A stretch of DNA of 64,000 bases from Druceiella hillmani. Lineage: Eukaryota; Arthropoda; Insecta; Lepidoptera; Hepialidae. The DNA lies in the NCBI GenBank assembly GCA_039881145.1, contig JAYKKI010000016.1, forward strand, positions 11,150,501-11,214,500, in the 5' to 3' direction. The notes beneath the pieces are model-generated. The model had not been told where the DNA came from and did no database searches. It saw only the letters and a list, made by a program, of their open reading frames with translations. Shown in pieces: positions 35,655 through 47,440 of the stretch (positions within the stretch are counted from its first letter, which is position 1; each line of letters opens with the position of its first letter). The position numbers and the translations under genes were made by a program.

Positions 35655-35933
35655 TTAAATGATTTTTACAAGCCTCATGACTGAAATTTCCGCCAAATTA
35701 CTTTTTTTGTAAAAGTATAAACTGTATTGTTTTTCTTTCTCAAGTAAGTTAACTAAATGTCGTTGGAAACTAATAATTATCTCAAAAGAGTTGTCAAGCA
35801 CAGCTCTTCCTTGAGCAAGTTTCCGAGGCAAAAATGTCCTTACAATTTTATTGTTTATCATTTTGTTTTGATTTTCCGATAGTTTTTCACCTACCAACGT
35901 TGCGAAATCGTTCTCTTTTACCAATATATGCAA
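35655..35933 (-). pseudogene. PIF/Harbinger-like transposase fragment (tentative)
   Basis: The 92-codon frame contains KENDFATLVGEKL, then a PRKLAQGRAVLDNSFEIIIS segment. In Harbinger DDE nucleases (HARBI1 family) a catalytic-Asp block of the type ADDAFxL is followed after 30-40 residues by YRLSRARRVVENSFGIL. The order, spacing and the final RAVxDNSFxI agree with that. The catalytic Asp position is plausible but the neighbourhood is diverged. No terminal inverted repeats or partner Myb-like protein were found. It could be a chance resemblance. Confidence 0.4.
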
Positions 35934-38900
35934 CTTTTTTTCACGTGAATTTTTATATTTTCAATATTTTGTTGCACAAATAGAGCTAATTGTAATGTCT
36001 TCTAAAACTTTTAATGACTGTCTTGCTCTGTCACTTTCTTATTCATATAGATAACATAGCTTACTACAGAAACGGGTGTTGATGTTTTTTTAATAGTTAC
36101 ATCGCACTCTTTTTTTTCAATGATACTTCATTCAAAATGTGTTGACGAGAGATTTTGTAATTTTTGTGTAGGCGAATAAACAATATTTACGTATTTTGCG
36201 GCGAAATCGCAATTAGAAATGTTTTAATATTTGGTTTAATTTTTAATAACATTAGAATAGCGTTTTGTCTTTCTCTTGTAAAAAAAATATTTTTCTTATA
36301 TCCAGCGTTTCTGTTTAGCGACAAAACTTTTTTTTCATTTGGTGTTTATGCATTAGGAACTTATTCATGGTAAATGATACATATCATTTCAAACGAACAT
36401 AAAACTAGTCTTCCATCCAAAGTAATTTGATACGTGATATTATTTAGATTTAATTTAAATTTAATGGATACTGAAATATAGATAAACCGGCACGACCTAG
36501 GTATTCAGATAATTTTAAAGAAATTTTTAAAATTTGCAAATGAACGTCAACATTTAGTTTTATCCCAATTTTATTATTACTTTCTGAAGTTGCTACTAAG
36601 CGGAATAACTACTACTACTTAGCGGGATAAGTTGTGATAAAAAGTATAGCAACATACCAAACATTTAAAATTCTCAATATTGAGAATTTAAGCAATTAAC
36701 CAAGAGCAAATTTGCAAAATCAAGACAAAAATAACACAAGCCAAGGCTCAAATCACTGGAGCAAATGGAAAGTTGCGAGCAAAGTATGTAGAAAGGATAT
36801 TACGCTCAATTTTAATTAAAAGCAAATTATTACAGTGAATGAACATTTTCCATTTTTCATTTTAATACTTCACCCGTGTCTTTATGTAAAAATGAAAGGA
36901 AGAAAACTTAATTGAATGGTCAACAGCTGTCACACAATCTTTTATTTTGGTAAGCTTTGCACTAATAGAAAACTTTTTTTCATTGTAGCTATAACTTACG
37001 AAAGAGTTTCTGATTTTAATTATTCTTTCCATCCACCATCATTATGAACAGTGAAAAACTTGCACTTAGTATTCTAAAGAGAAACGTGGTCTATTTTTTT
37101 GACTGGTATTGTTTCACTCAATAGTCTCATACTTTGAAGACATAAAATTAATTTCCAAGTAAATTATTTGAAAACAAATAGTCCATAAAGTGTAGATATT
37201 ATAAAAAATTAAAGCCTTGTATGGACTAAAGCGCTTTATATACAAGTAAGCTACGTTATGACGCAAGGTTACTTTGCATTTAAAACGAGAAATCGTTTAA
37301 AAAACTTTTAACTGACCACTTGCTAATAAGCAACAAAAATGGTCATGCTTGCGTTTTGTTGCGAATTCGTGTGTCAGTGTCTCACTTTCGAGATAAAATG
37401 ATCACTGTCAAGTCCTGCTACCTCGGTCGTCTTCTCTGAAATTATGAGTAAATGCGATTCTAACATAATTATTTTCAATTAATTTTGTTCGCCTATACGC
37501 CAAGTATTTATTGCATTGGCAAAAGCAGTACTAGAAATAAATTTTGGTTAAAAAGGCCTTCTCATAATTTTTTTTTGAAAATGTATCAGAAAATTATTAC
37601 CATTTTACTTCTATTATTTAAAGAAATATTAGTATTGCTACAACAATTCGGCACTTTTTATATACATACTTTCAAAAACCTACGCTTATAAACGATAATG
37701 AAACTTAATGTAAATGTTTGTTAAATAATGATATATTTTCATATTCTCGAACCACACTTTTCTCGAGTTACGTGCCCTTAAAATAAAAAAAAACTATATC
37801 CTACGAAATTTAAGAAATATATATGTTATAATATTTGGAAATTTAACCCTTATTTTAAAGAAACGTTAATTATTCAACAATATAAATCACACTTGGCTTA
37901 AGTAATCCACTTACAACGTATCGAAGGATATATAATAGCAAGTTAGTGTTAAGTTTACATTAGTAACGTCAGGTTTTTTTTATTTTCAACTGTTTTTATC
38001 ATTTTAATTTAACTCACATTATTTATTTATTGAAAAATTGTATTTGAAATAAAATTTTCGTCGCGAATTTTTCACTAGAATATTTCTTATTGATGGATGA
38101 CTGGAATGGACTAAACAGATATATAAATGAAATCAAAATGTTTCCTCATACTTCAAAAAAAAGTAAAAATCTAGTAAACATTTTGTGGTAATTACTGGTT
38201 TTCTAGTTTTCATTATAATTGCCTTGTAATAAATGTATGCAACAATTTTTTACTATAAAATGTCAATACATTAAAAAATGAGGAAATATTTGCATTCTGT
38301 TAGTCATTGAATAACATTAAATATTAAAAACAAATAAATGTTTATGATAACTTCTCTTGCAAATATATCTCTTTAAAACATGGACCTAATATTGAAAGTT
38401 CAAATTCAAAGACTTATCTGCGTTTTTAAAATATTTTCATGAAAATATTTTTGAAAACTATTATGAAAATTACACCCCAATTATGTGCAAATTTGGTGTT
38501 AACTGGCAAAAATCCCATTTACCTCTGAGACGTATTAGGCACATCATATATCTAATATTCTACTAAGATACGACATAAAAAAAATTAACAGTAACAGCTG
38601 TATTCATAATTTTGATGACGTTTGCTTCTAGTGTGCCATATTAATGACGCGTCTCAAAAAATGGACTTGACTTTGTGAGGAATAGCCTCAATTCAATATC
38701 TATATCGATTGGATTTTTTTGTAAAATTTAAACTCTGTAAATTAGCAAGCTTAGCACTGTTCTTTACATACATACTTTGATACAAAACTATTTATATAAT
38801 AATAATCCACACATTTTCTTCTGAAAAGTGTCTAATCGATATAATTAACTCAAAGATAAGACATTCTTTTCAGTTCATTCATATTCAGACATTAATTTTC

Positions 38901-39746
38901 TTTATCTTTGAAATGAGTCTCAAAACAGATTTAGTCCTAGCGCTAGGTCTAAACAGCTAATGTAATATTCAAACTCGTTTATAACTAACAAAATTAAAAT
39001 TAAAAATAATTTCAAATATAAAATTAAAACACTGTACAAAATTTTCTTATCACATAAAGTATTTATTAATCGTTCGAATCTAAAAAGAAAATGTAGTGAG
39101 TTTAGATGTCAATATTCAAAGGAGACTATAAACAAACATACATTCGTCAAAAGAAATGTGAATATTGAACTAGAAATTATCTTAATATCGAACGGTATAA
39201 ATCCAAAGGTTGTGCATGTATTCCACCCCACTCGTATGCACAACCGTGTATGCGCGGTGAGTAACACATAATTTCAGTAACGGCCTCTTTTGGTACAAAA
39301 AACTCGTTTCACAATATTCATCTTGTACTTGACCGATATAAGTAAGCAATTACGAGCACTGCAGTAATTGTTTTACTCAGATAAGCTACACCGATTTACA
39401 ATTTTAAATATATTTCTTTAACTTAACTATGACATTGTTGACAAACTTTTAAAAAAATTACAGCTTTATACGCAATTCCGTTGTTCCATTAATGTAAGGA
39501 ATGTAAAACTATATAAAACTTAAAAAGGCTTGAACATCAAATTATTACTAAAAGCCAATAGTATTAATTTTATCGTTAATATTGTATATTATACCTAACA
39601 CGTTCGACAAAATTTACAATCATAATTAAATATGCGACCTAAGTAGTTACGTTATCGTCAAGTCAATAACATTGTTCAAGTTTAAAAAAAAAAAAATAGG
39701 CCACACATACCCAAATGACTATCGGTTTCTCATGTTAACTTAAAAC
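35934..39746. other. Non-coding A+T-rich stretch
   Basis: Holds one perfect 22-bp palindrome (36668-36689) and a few low-complexity ORFs (36164-36373, 37485-37691) that I do not credit. No transposon protein recognised. Confidence 0.5.
36668..36689. repeat. Perfect 22-bp palindrome, no spacer
   Basis: AAATTCTCAAT immediately followed by its reverse complement ATTGAGAATTT. It may be incidental at this A+T content but is longer than usual. Confidence 0.7.
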
Positions 39747-39800
39747 AATTAAATGAAACTACGTGATGTAGTATTATTTCTACTTTCTTTAATTTCTTTA

Positions 39801-39842
39801 CCACGACCTAGGTTTCGTTGTATTACAACATCTTCAGGTGGG
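39801..39842 (-). ncRNA. Candidate hammerhead ribozyme (intact core)
   Basis: Minus-strand order: stem I strand CCCAC; core CUGAAGA; an extra U; stem II GUUGU-AAU-ACAAC (perfect 5 bp, 3-nt loop); core GAAA; stem III C-C-UA-G-G-U closed with the A of GAAA; then cleavage triplet GUC followed by stem I strand GUGG, complementary to CCAC. The conserved CUGANGA, GAAA and NUH elements of a type I hammerhead are therefore all present, with predicted cleavage between 39805 and 39804. Two non-standard points: the unpaired U before stem II, and a stem III too short for a stable monomer. The ACCUAGGU of stem III is self-complementary, which would suit a dimeric (double) hammerhead, as reported for other minimal hammerheads. 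Activity is untested. Confidence 0.7.
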
Positions 39843-39898
39843 ATATTAGCAAAGATATTGCTAATATCCCACCTGAAGATGTTGTAATACAACGAAAC
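39812..39898. repeat. Perfect palindrome, 41-bp arms, 5-nt loop
   Basis: 39812-39852 and 39858-39898 are exact reverse complements around AGATA. The right arm repeats the ribozyme up to GAAAC but lacks stem III, the cleavage triplet and the stem I closing strand, so only the minus-strand copy is complete. Confidence 0.95.
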
Positions 39899-40939
39899 AT
39901 TTTTTAGAAATTCATGGCGGTTCTGGTTATTAATTCAAATTCAAAGCTGAAATTATTACCATGTTTTCCATTTTTACAACTTAATTAGACACCTAAAATT
40001 ACTGAAAAGATAATTTCGTGTAAACACAACCTTCTTTCTAAATATTCACGCGCAAGTATATCAAATAATGAAACCTTAAATACGTGATTAAGATGAAGTT
40101 GTTTAATATATTTTCGTTTAGAATCGATTGACTCGTAAATAGTCGTATTTCGTAAAAAATAATGTAACAACCTATTTGAAGTGTATGATAAGCTGGACGT
40201 AAATTATAATATGATGCGCTACCATATCCTATTGTTGTCAATGTCACATTAATACAAAAAAAGATATTCAGTTTTGAAAACTTTCAATTCCCTCTAATTA
40301 TAAATTTTACAGATCCATGATGTTATGAACGTCTTCTGAATCTTTAGTATAATAAACATTTAATTAATCGACGATTCACAATAGATAACTTTAAGGGTCT
40401 TTGAAAATAAACTTGCACAATGAACAATAAAGTTCTTTTTCCGATAAGCTTAGCTTTTGAAGAAATAGAATTAGAAATTTAAGGAGTATTGTTTCTACAA
40501 AGATTGCAATATTATCGTAGATAAAATGAAATATATGTAGTGATAAAATATTAAACAGAAACACAATTAAGCAAATCCGAATTTAGCGAATTTAGCTCAG
40601 AGCGCCAGAATTCAGAACAAAAGAAAAATCTAAACTCACTCGTATTATTGTTGAAATTTAATTACATTTAAACATTAATTCGATTATCGTGTTTTAATTT
40701 AGATTCAACTCAAAATAACAATTAACACTATTCAAGAAGACAAGTAAAGATATTATCAGAATATTTCACTTAACTTTATTTAAATTGTTGGGGAATAAAG
40801 ATTAAAGAAAACTTCATTTAACTATTTTTATTTAGCGTTAAAATATGCACAATTTATTTTCTGTCTTTGGTTTCAATACGTTTTAAAATATGGTAAATTT
40901 AATTTAAATTGAAATATCTATTATTTTGAATCTACCTAT
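39899..40939. other. Non-coding A+T-rich stretch
   Basis: Two overlapping minus ORFs (39985-40170, 40038-40247) have no recognisable similarity and are probably compositional. Confidence 0.45.
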
Positions 40940-40940
40940 T

Positions 40941-41009
<69 letters not shown>
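40940..41009. repeat. (CT)n(TA)n microsatellite
   Basis: About eleven CT units continuing directly into TA units with one G interruption. Confidence 0.95.
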
Positions 41010-41010
<1 letters not shown>

Positions 41011-41310
41011 ATTCTAAATACACACATTTGTAATCGTTGTCCATCATACGTTTTTTTCTTTATTTTTCCTTAACTTGAAAACTAAGTACGTCAAATTTTA
41101 CTAGCTTACCTTGACGCAAATAATCGACTAATGTTTACGCGGAAAAACCTAAATACGTTTACAATTTCAAATACTCAATGCTCAAAAACGCAAGCAAATT
41201 TTTGCTTCCGGATATAATTATCTATTTTGCTCTCTCCGAGCTATTTTCCTTGAACATGTCGACATACACCGATAAAATATATAAATATATTTATATGAAA
41301 GTGTAATATG

Positions 41311-41383
41311 CCCACACTCACACACGCACATGCGCACACGGTCACACACACACACACACGTGCATGTGCACGCGAACACACGA
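41311..41383. repeat. Imperfect (CA)n with CG steps
   Basis: A 70-bp almost strictly alternating purine-pyrimidine tract mixing CA, CG and TG (ACACGCACATGCGCACACGG, CGTGCATGTGCACGCG). Such tracts favour Z-DNA. The CG steps make it distinct from the purely CA/TA microsatellites in the window. Confidence 0.9.
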
Positions 41384-42379
41384 GTTAGCATATCTCACCG
41401 TATGAGTTAGGCTTAACGACAATTCCTAAGAAGCAAGATAATGTAATAATACATAACCAAACGACAATTCCCATAGGCTAGCTGATGCAACAGACCGGAA
41501 AAGAATGTGATGCCGGACAATGGATGCTTCATATACAGCTCGAAGACAATATTTAACATTTCTTAGTTGTATTCACTATAGTCAAGTAATAATTGTAAAT
41601 TCTCCTGTAAACAAAGTTTATTTTACATTTTTATATTAATTGTTACAATTATAATTTAAAAAAATACTTCCTATAGAGCAAACCATAACTGAATCAGTCG
41701 GTAATTCTTTCCGTCAAAACTGTGATCGAGTTCTAAGTAATCTTTTTAACGTTTTAAGCAGAATCCACGAAAAATAAATACGTTTTTTTGTTGTTTACGG
41801 GTCCAAAGTCTGGGGCAAATGCAGTCTATCATCGAATTGGTAATGACATTGTAAATAAAATTCTTTCATTACTGTCTAAATTTCCTTTTGTTTTTGCTTT
41901 GCCTTATGACTTTATTAGAATATGATGGTTTAATAATTATTTATTTGTAATTACTGAAGCTATTTATTTATAACGGAAAATGTTGAAAAAGTTCTACATT
42001 TACATATGAGGAAAGTTCTGGCAAATTATACTCGTATATAAATGTTTAGGGAGACTTAGGTACACACATTAAAAGCCAGTATTATGTAGAGTTATATTAA
42101 ATATATTAACGTGGAGAGCCCAAATGAGTATGTATAGTACAATTCATAATTCTTTTGAACACAAATTTATGGTGCACAAAATTTAAAAGAAACTCATGAA
42201 TCCGAAAATAAAGCATGAGGTATATATACATAAAGAGTCGGTTAACAGAATAGGAAATATTACTTACATTATTTCAATAAAATTTAACTGATAGTATGCT
42301 ACACAAGATTCTTTAAATATAGCAATGGAGGCATACAATAATATTGCGCTTGGAACTTTCCTAACTAACCGGCCCCATA
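41384..42379. other. Non-coding A+T-rich stretch
   Basis: Nothing recognised. Confidence 0.5.
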
Positions 42380-43510
42380 GCTACAGCATAACAATCAGAC
42401 TTCATATGGACAAATTATAAATGAAGCACTAGATTTAGTCATCAAAATAGAAGAAGCCAAGCCTAAAGTATTTTATAATTATGACGATGAAATTAATTTG
42501 AGTAACAGTAATATAGGCCTCTATTGTGGAACAATAAGAAAAGAAATCGTACATTCTGTCGGAATAAATCAGCAGCTGTATCTGTATAAATACCTAATCC
42601 GATTAGTTGAATTTATCTGTTTAGACATCGTAGATTAATAACAATATTTCATTACAATAATACCTTGCATCAGGTTATCACCAAATAGAAATGGATTCAC
42701 ACGATGCTGAAAACACAACCAAAACGCTCCAAGAAGCTCCAAGCTTGAAATATATTCAATATGTTACACATATTGTGTTTCGAGGTTTAGCTATAGGTAT
42801 CCTATATTATATACCTTGATGATTTTTGCATTTACACAACATGTTTCAAAGAGCGTTTGTAAATAAGTTTGATAAAGTGTCTGAACGGTTTAGAGAAGTA
42901 CATCTTAAAATTCAGTTGAATGAGAGTGAATGTTTACCTAAGGAAGTTGTCTTACTTAGTCACAGGCTTATTGCCGATGGAGAAAATTCTAATTAAGTAA
43001 AAATGAAGCCATCCCAAGAATACCAAATATTTTCTTCGCCAAAAAAAGTGAAATGAAAATTTCTTTGTGTAATGAATATTCTCGTAAATCTATAAAAAAA
43101 TATGGCTCATATGTATAAACGTGGTTGATGTAAACGAGAAAACATGGTTTATATATGTAGACTAGTTGATTGACAAAAGAGAAAAATAATTCATACCGCC
43201 GATTTATAAAATCATTCGAGGCCTGAATCAAACATCAATGAAAAACAATTCCTCAATATCCTGACGGGAAAGAAAAATTTACTTAACCACCGATGCTAGC
43301 GGTATAAGAATTGGAGCCGTTTTATCCCAAAACGATAATTCAATTGTATTTGGCTCGAGGACCTTGTAGAACACAAAGATCAAATACTACGCTACCGGAA
43401 AAGAATAACTTGCAATTTGTAGGCCACCAAATATTTCAAACCCTACTTATACGGTTGACGCTTTAAAGATATCACGGATCACCAATCAAATGTAGAATTA
43501 AATAGTTTTA
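42380..43510 (+). pseudogene. Ty3/gypsy retrotransposon pol relic
   Basis: Pieces of reverse transcriptase and RNase H in the right order across shifting frames. LASGYHQIEMDSHDAENT (from about 42667) is the RT block LxxGYHQIxM. The segment that should carry PFGLxNAPATFQ is deleted. IYLDDFCIYTTCF holds the YLDD catalytic box at 42812-42823. FREVHLKIQLNESECLP and VVLLSHRLIADGEN follow (42890-42980). RNase H is represented by LTTDASGIRIGAVLSQ (43283-43330), FGSRTL, and ITDHQSN (about 43467-43490). Upstream (42395-42580) an open stretch NEALDLVIKIEEAKPKVFYN may be gag remains, which is uncertain. No integrase or LTR recognised. Stops and frameshifts throughout; inactive. Confidence 0.85.
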
Positions 43511-43599
43511 GATAACCAAATTGCAAAATAACCCAGGGTCTAATTACCGTACTAATAACCTTAGAGGTTTTCCCCTTTTTCTATCTAATGCATACAAAT

Positions 43600-43960
43600 T
43601 TGTTTTGCTTCTACAGCACTGTCCATCAGTGCGTCTTGTTTCATAAGTGTGTATCTAGGCTTCATATATGGTGACGATATGAGAAAAAAGTTCTTTAAAA
43701 ATTTCTCAAAGTTCACAACTCTTGCGAAATCTGAACTCCCTGCTGCGTAAGAATTTTTGGCACCCAATGCGCAATAACTTTTTGAACGTGCGAATAGTCG
43801 TATAAAATATCTTCTATTCATTTTCATTGATGCCCAAGTTTTATAATTTAATCTTACGGTCCTGCAGGACCAGTTTATTTACTTTGCGGATATTTTCTTC
43901 AGTAACAGCTGTGTTCAAAAGATCTGAGTGGCAGTTGTTTTTCAGGGACGGTCAACCTTA
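43600..43960 (-). pseudogene. mariner transposase relic (mauritiana/irritans type)
   Basis: Minus strand. TAVTEENIRKVNKLVLQDRK (about 43912-43850) is the second helix-turn-helix region of mariner transposases. After a stop and frameshift, IAHWVPKILTQQGVQISQEL (about 43770-43715) is the linker WVPxxLTxxQ...ISxELL block. A further frame reads IVTIYEA*IHTYETRR (about 43680-43630), the counterpart of VTxDExWIHxYxPETKR. The first catalytic Asp position appears as Tyr. The N-terminal HTH and the catalytic C-terminal half are missing and no terminal inverted repeats were found. It lies 90 bp after, and opposite to, the gypsy relic, suggesting one element inserted in or beside the other. Confidence 0.8.
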
Positions 43961-45346
43961 CTGAAATGAACTTACCCATGTTTTACCAAAACGTACGCTG
44001 GTGTAGATTCTCCCTAAACTTCGAACATTTCTTCAAAATTTATTTATCAATTTTCCACTTATTTACAAAAAGCTTAATGCCCCAGTTTCGATACATTCGA
44101 CGATGGCTCAGACACTGAGACATTGTGATGTTGTTGGTTCGTCATTCGAAACTTAATAAAGTGATATCAGATTTTCCTTATATACTAATTAGATGTCATT
44201 CAAGGTGTACCCTATTTTGGGTGCATTTAGCAAAAGAAAAGGGTTTACAATTTGAGAATTTATATCCCATGCGTTATTAGAATTTTGTTATTATTCAAAT
44301 TATATTTATTTCATATTATACATTATATTCATTTCACATTTTTATTTACCTATTAGTAACTTCATTATCATCACTAGCCATAAGATTGTGTCGTTTAATA
44401 GTATCCATAAACTTTTTCCCCCAAATCGGAGGAAAATTTTCAAAAATCTATAACAACGGACAATATTTTTCACATTTATTCACATATCACATGTTACAGT
44501 ATCGTCACATAGTATAGTAAATAAAAATAATGAGACCAATCCAACAATACCGGATTATTGCGCAATATTACTTATAAATTATTACGCTTTTTCAGATTGT
44601 TCCATTTTCAATTATTCCTAAACCGGTTTTGTCTTACTGTTTTCGTCGCCAAGTTTATTTATAAATGCTTTGAATATTTTTCTCAAAAAATCATACCTAT
44701 CGTTATTTCGCTAGCTCCATTAAGATTTCATTAACACACTTTTCTTTTTCGCCTTGTCATTTTCCTTTTTCTTTCCGTAATATAAAATTGGAACATTGTT
44801 CTTAACGACGATAAAAATAGACATAATGATTTTTTAAAATTTTATTTCAAAGGCAGTCAGTTAATATATACATAAGGCTAAATATAGTTATATTTCATAT
44901 TAAAAACACCCATGCGCGCACACATACATATATATACATATAATGACGTATACTCCTCTCAGTACAAGTATTTTCTATTCCGGAATACATAAGATGCACG
45001 TTTATATTCATCTTGCATTCAGCACACGTGTTGACATAGTGCATGGAATATGCTGTCTTTGTCTTAAAAGTAAGTCGTCTTCGTTTTAAAAATATTTTTA
45101 TGGGAAATTATGAAATACAAAACTATGTATAAAATTGAACAGAAATAAAACAGTTTCATAACACTCTTTTTTTCACCCCATTTCTATAATATTACTATTT
45201 TTTTATATTTTCTCGCACCTCTATGATTGGATCGAGTATTTGCCAAACAAAATATTTACGATACAACTCACGTTATGCGGACGTCTGACTTTCTTATGAT
45301 ATCTGTGACCTATGATTGTATCTTAATGACATTCGTTACCCGAACA
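43961..45346. other. Non-coding A+T-rich stretch
   Basis: Nothing recognised apart from a CATGCGCGCACACATACATA run near 44911-44930. Confidence 0.5.
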
Positions 45347-45408
45347 TCGCCTTATTGAACAAAGAATGAAAATCAATTTAGATTTTCATACTTTGCTCAA
45401 TAAAGCGA
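45347..45408. repeat. 62-nt hairpin, about 28 bp stem
   Basis: TTATTGAACAAAGAATGAAA-ATC pairs with GATTTTCATACTTTGCTCAATAA with two mismatches around a 6-nt AATTTA loop. After one mismatch the stem is extended by CGC/GCG-side pairing (45347-45350 with 45405-45408). It falls in the size range of short insect pre-miRNA hairpins but could equally be a foldback relic. Confidence 0.75.
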
Positions 45409-46411
45409 ATTAAATTTAATTTATATAAATTAATTTTATCTTATTTTATATATATTAACTATGCAATTTCACATATATTAAAGGTCACGGTTAGGTTAAC
45501 ATTTTCCAGAATATTTCATATTCATAGACCGTAGAAATGTTAAAAGCATAAATTTAATTAACATTGATGTATTTTGAAGTCGTCGAGGTTTTGTATTAAA
45601 AACTAAAGGAATATGACAAATATTTACTCTGGCACGATCTCTTATTTAACTGAATTATGTAATTTTAATGAAATGTCATATATTTTATGTTCACCTCATT
45701 TCTTCTTTGTACTTATTACTGAATGTAAGAGAATTTTAATGAAAATTAATTTGTAAGATTTTTGCTCGCAGGTTTGAAAACAAAAATTACATCACTTCCA
45801 AAAAATATAATAAATACGTAATCATCGCCTGTTAAATTTAATCGAAAATTATGAGAAGTAAATAACACACCTATATCCATTTAAAATCATTAAAATAATT
45901 CCATATACATTTCTGTTACTCAGAAATACAGTACGTTGGCAACTTCCATCAATATTTTTTTAAACGTAAACCAGACACTGTGTTGCAATACATATTAAAA
46001 TATATGTTTTATTAGAATAATTGCTCTATACGGCTTTATATTATAATGTGAGCTAAATAATGAATCGATTTACTTACGGACGCACATTTTTCATTTATGC
46101 TTTTTTTTACAATTTCTTGTCAAAAATATTTTAGTCGGTATCTCCTCTAATAATGTAATGAACTAACTGCAATAGATAACAAACCAAATAAAATTTTGAC
46201 AAACATGTGCAAAGACGATGAATACACAGATATGAATAAGTGTCTATTCAACAACAACATCTGACTCGACAACAATATCCAATTTCTACACGATTAGAAA
46301 ATGAGTAAGAAATATATCGTTGGAAATGTAGGTGCGTATTCGAAATTGTTGAAGTAAAATATGTTTCGAGAAAATGACAAAGCGCAAAGTGTCATTAAAT
46401 TTATTAAACAA
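45409..46411. other. Non-coding A+T-rich stretch
   Basis: Nothing recognised. Confidence 0.5.
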
Positions 46412-47440
46412 TATATTTATTTATCACCTTTTATGCATAGTATATATGGCGGACTTATTGTTACATGAGTATCTCTTCCAGTTAACCATAACAATTGTTG
46501 TTGAAATTTAGTCGGTAGACTGTAAGGGATTTTACAACGAAAATTCTGTATAGTATATTAGACAAAAAAAAATTTAAAAACTACAAAAGTTTTAGTAATA
46601 CATACTATTGATATGATTTGAGATGGGAAAGACAGGAAAGAACAAAGACATAAAGGAACAGTTTTCAGGAGAGGCAGGACTTTTTCACTCGATCTTTGAA
46701 AATGTTTAGGGACATGATTTTCCTGATGTCAGGATCCAGGTGATATCAAGTTTTTGCTGCTTGAACAGTGAAAGATTTTTCGTAAGTGGTAGAGGTATGT
46801 TTAGGAATAAGTAAGGTGAGTGAACTTTCAAATCGTAGCCCAAGGCCGTGAGCAGACAAATCTGTATATTTGCCAATAAGAAAATTTGGACTTTGAGGAT
46901 TTTTTAATATATTAAAAAGAAGTGTAAGTATGTGAAGTTGGCGTCAATCACGGATCTTTAGTCATTTGAAAAGTGATCTGTATTCAGAAATATGACCATA
47001 TTTTCTGGGGTCGAAGATGTACCGGATGCATACATTTTGAAGACGTTCCAACTTATGCAAATGTCCAGAGTCATCAGAATAAATCAGAATAGCACACAAC
47101 TCCATAATCAATTAACGGTAACGGGAGTGTTAGATAAAGGTAGATTTTCGTTTTAGTCGTTAGAAAATTTTGAAGAAGTTTTAAAGAGTGTTTCCTGTTG
47201 AAAATATGACAACTAACATCATTTATTTGAGGGCTCCAACTAAGATTTTGATCGATCAGTAGGCCCAGGTTTTTAACAGTACGTATATGGTATTATTATT
47301 TCGATAAACTAGGTAAGTTTACTTTACAAATAAGTATTTGAGTACCAATGATGATAGCTTGAGACTTGCTTGGGTTAACCAAAAGACCCATTTCATGAAC
47401 TCACTTGAAACTCGATTAAGGATGTCGGTGGTTTTTGATA
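46412..47440 (-). pseudogene. LINE: RT C-terminal domain and 3' end
   Basis: Minus strand, 5'-truncated. Readable blocks: MGLLVNPSKSQAIIIGTQ (near 47390), TVKNLGLLIDQNLSWSPQIN (near 47260), HSLKLLQNFLTTKTKIYL, LIDYGVVCYSD, then after a frameshift LHKLERLQNVCIRYIFDPRK (near 47050), HISEYRSLFK, LHILTLLFNILKNPQSPNFL and SPYLFLNIPLPLTKNLS (near 46800). This is the post-YADD thumb and C-terminal domain of CR1/Jockey-like LINE RTs. The catalytic core is not included. The 3' UTR holds the inverted tail module (CAATAAGTCCGCC, 46448-46460) and ends with AAGGTGATAAATAAATAT at about 46412. It has several stops and at least one frameshift. Its tail matches the SINE at 34 kb. Confidence 0.88.

Larger units (their letters stand above)
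39747..39898 (-). mobile_element. Hammerhead-bearing repeat, copy A
   Basis: A 110-bp segment (39747-39856) is about 93 % identical (8 differences counted) to 60722-60831, defining a dispersed repeat family. It starts AATTAAATGAAACTACGTGA and ends TTAGCAAAGAT. Read on the minus strand it contains the hammerhead-like motif described separately. Past its centre it folds back into an inverted copy of its last 41 bp. Hammerhead motifs are established in the terminal repeats of Penelope-like retroelements and in retrozymes, so a Penelope-like origin is the leading guess. No GIY-YIG or RT coding was found beside it. Confidence 0.8.

Noticed and set aside
36487..36510. CACGACCTAGGT resembling the ribozyme stem III/cleavage region
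   Set aside because: No GAAA or CUGANGA at the required distance on the matching strand; likely chance.
43858..43871. GGTCCTGCAGGACC perfect 14-bp palindrome as a protein-binding site
   Set aside because: It lies within the mariner coding sequence (…LVLQDR…) and is explained by codons.
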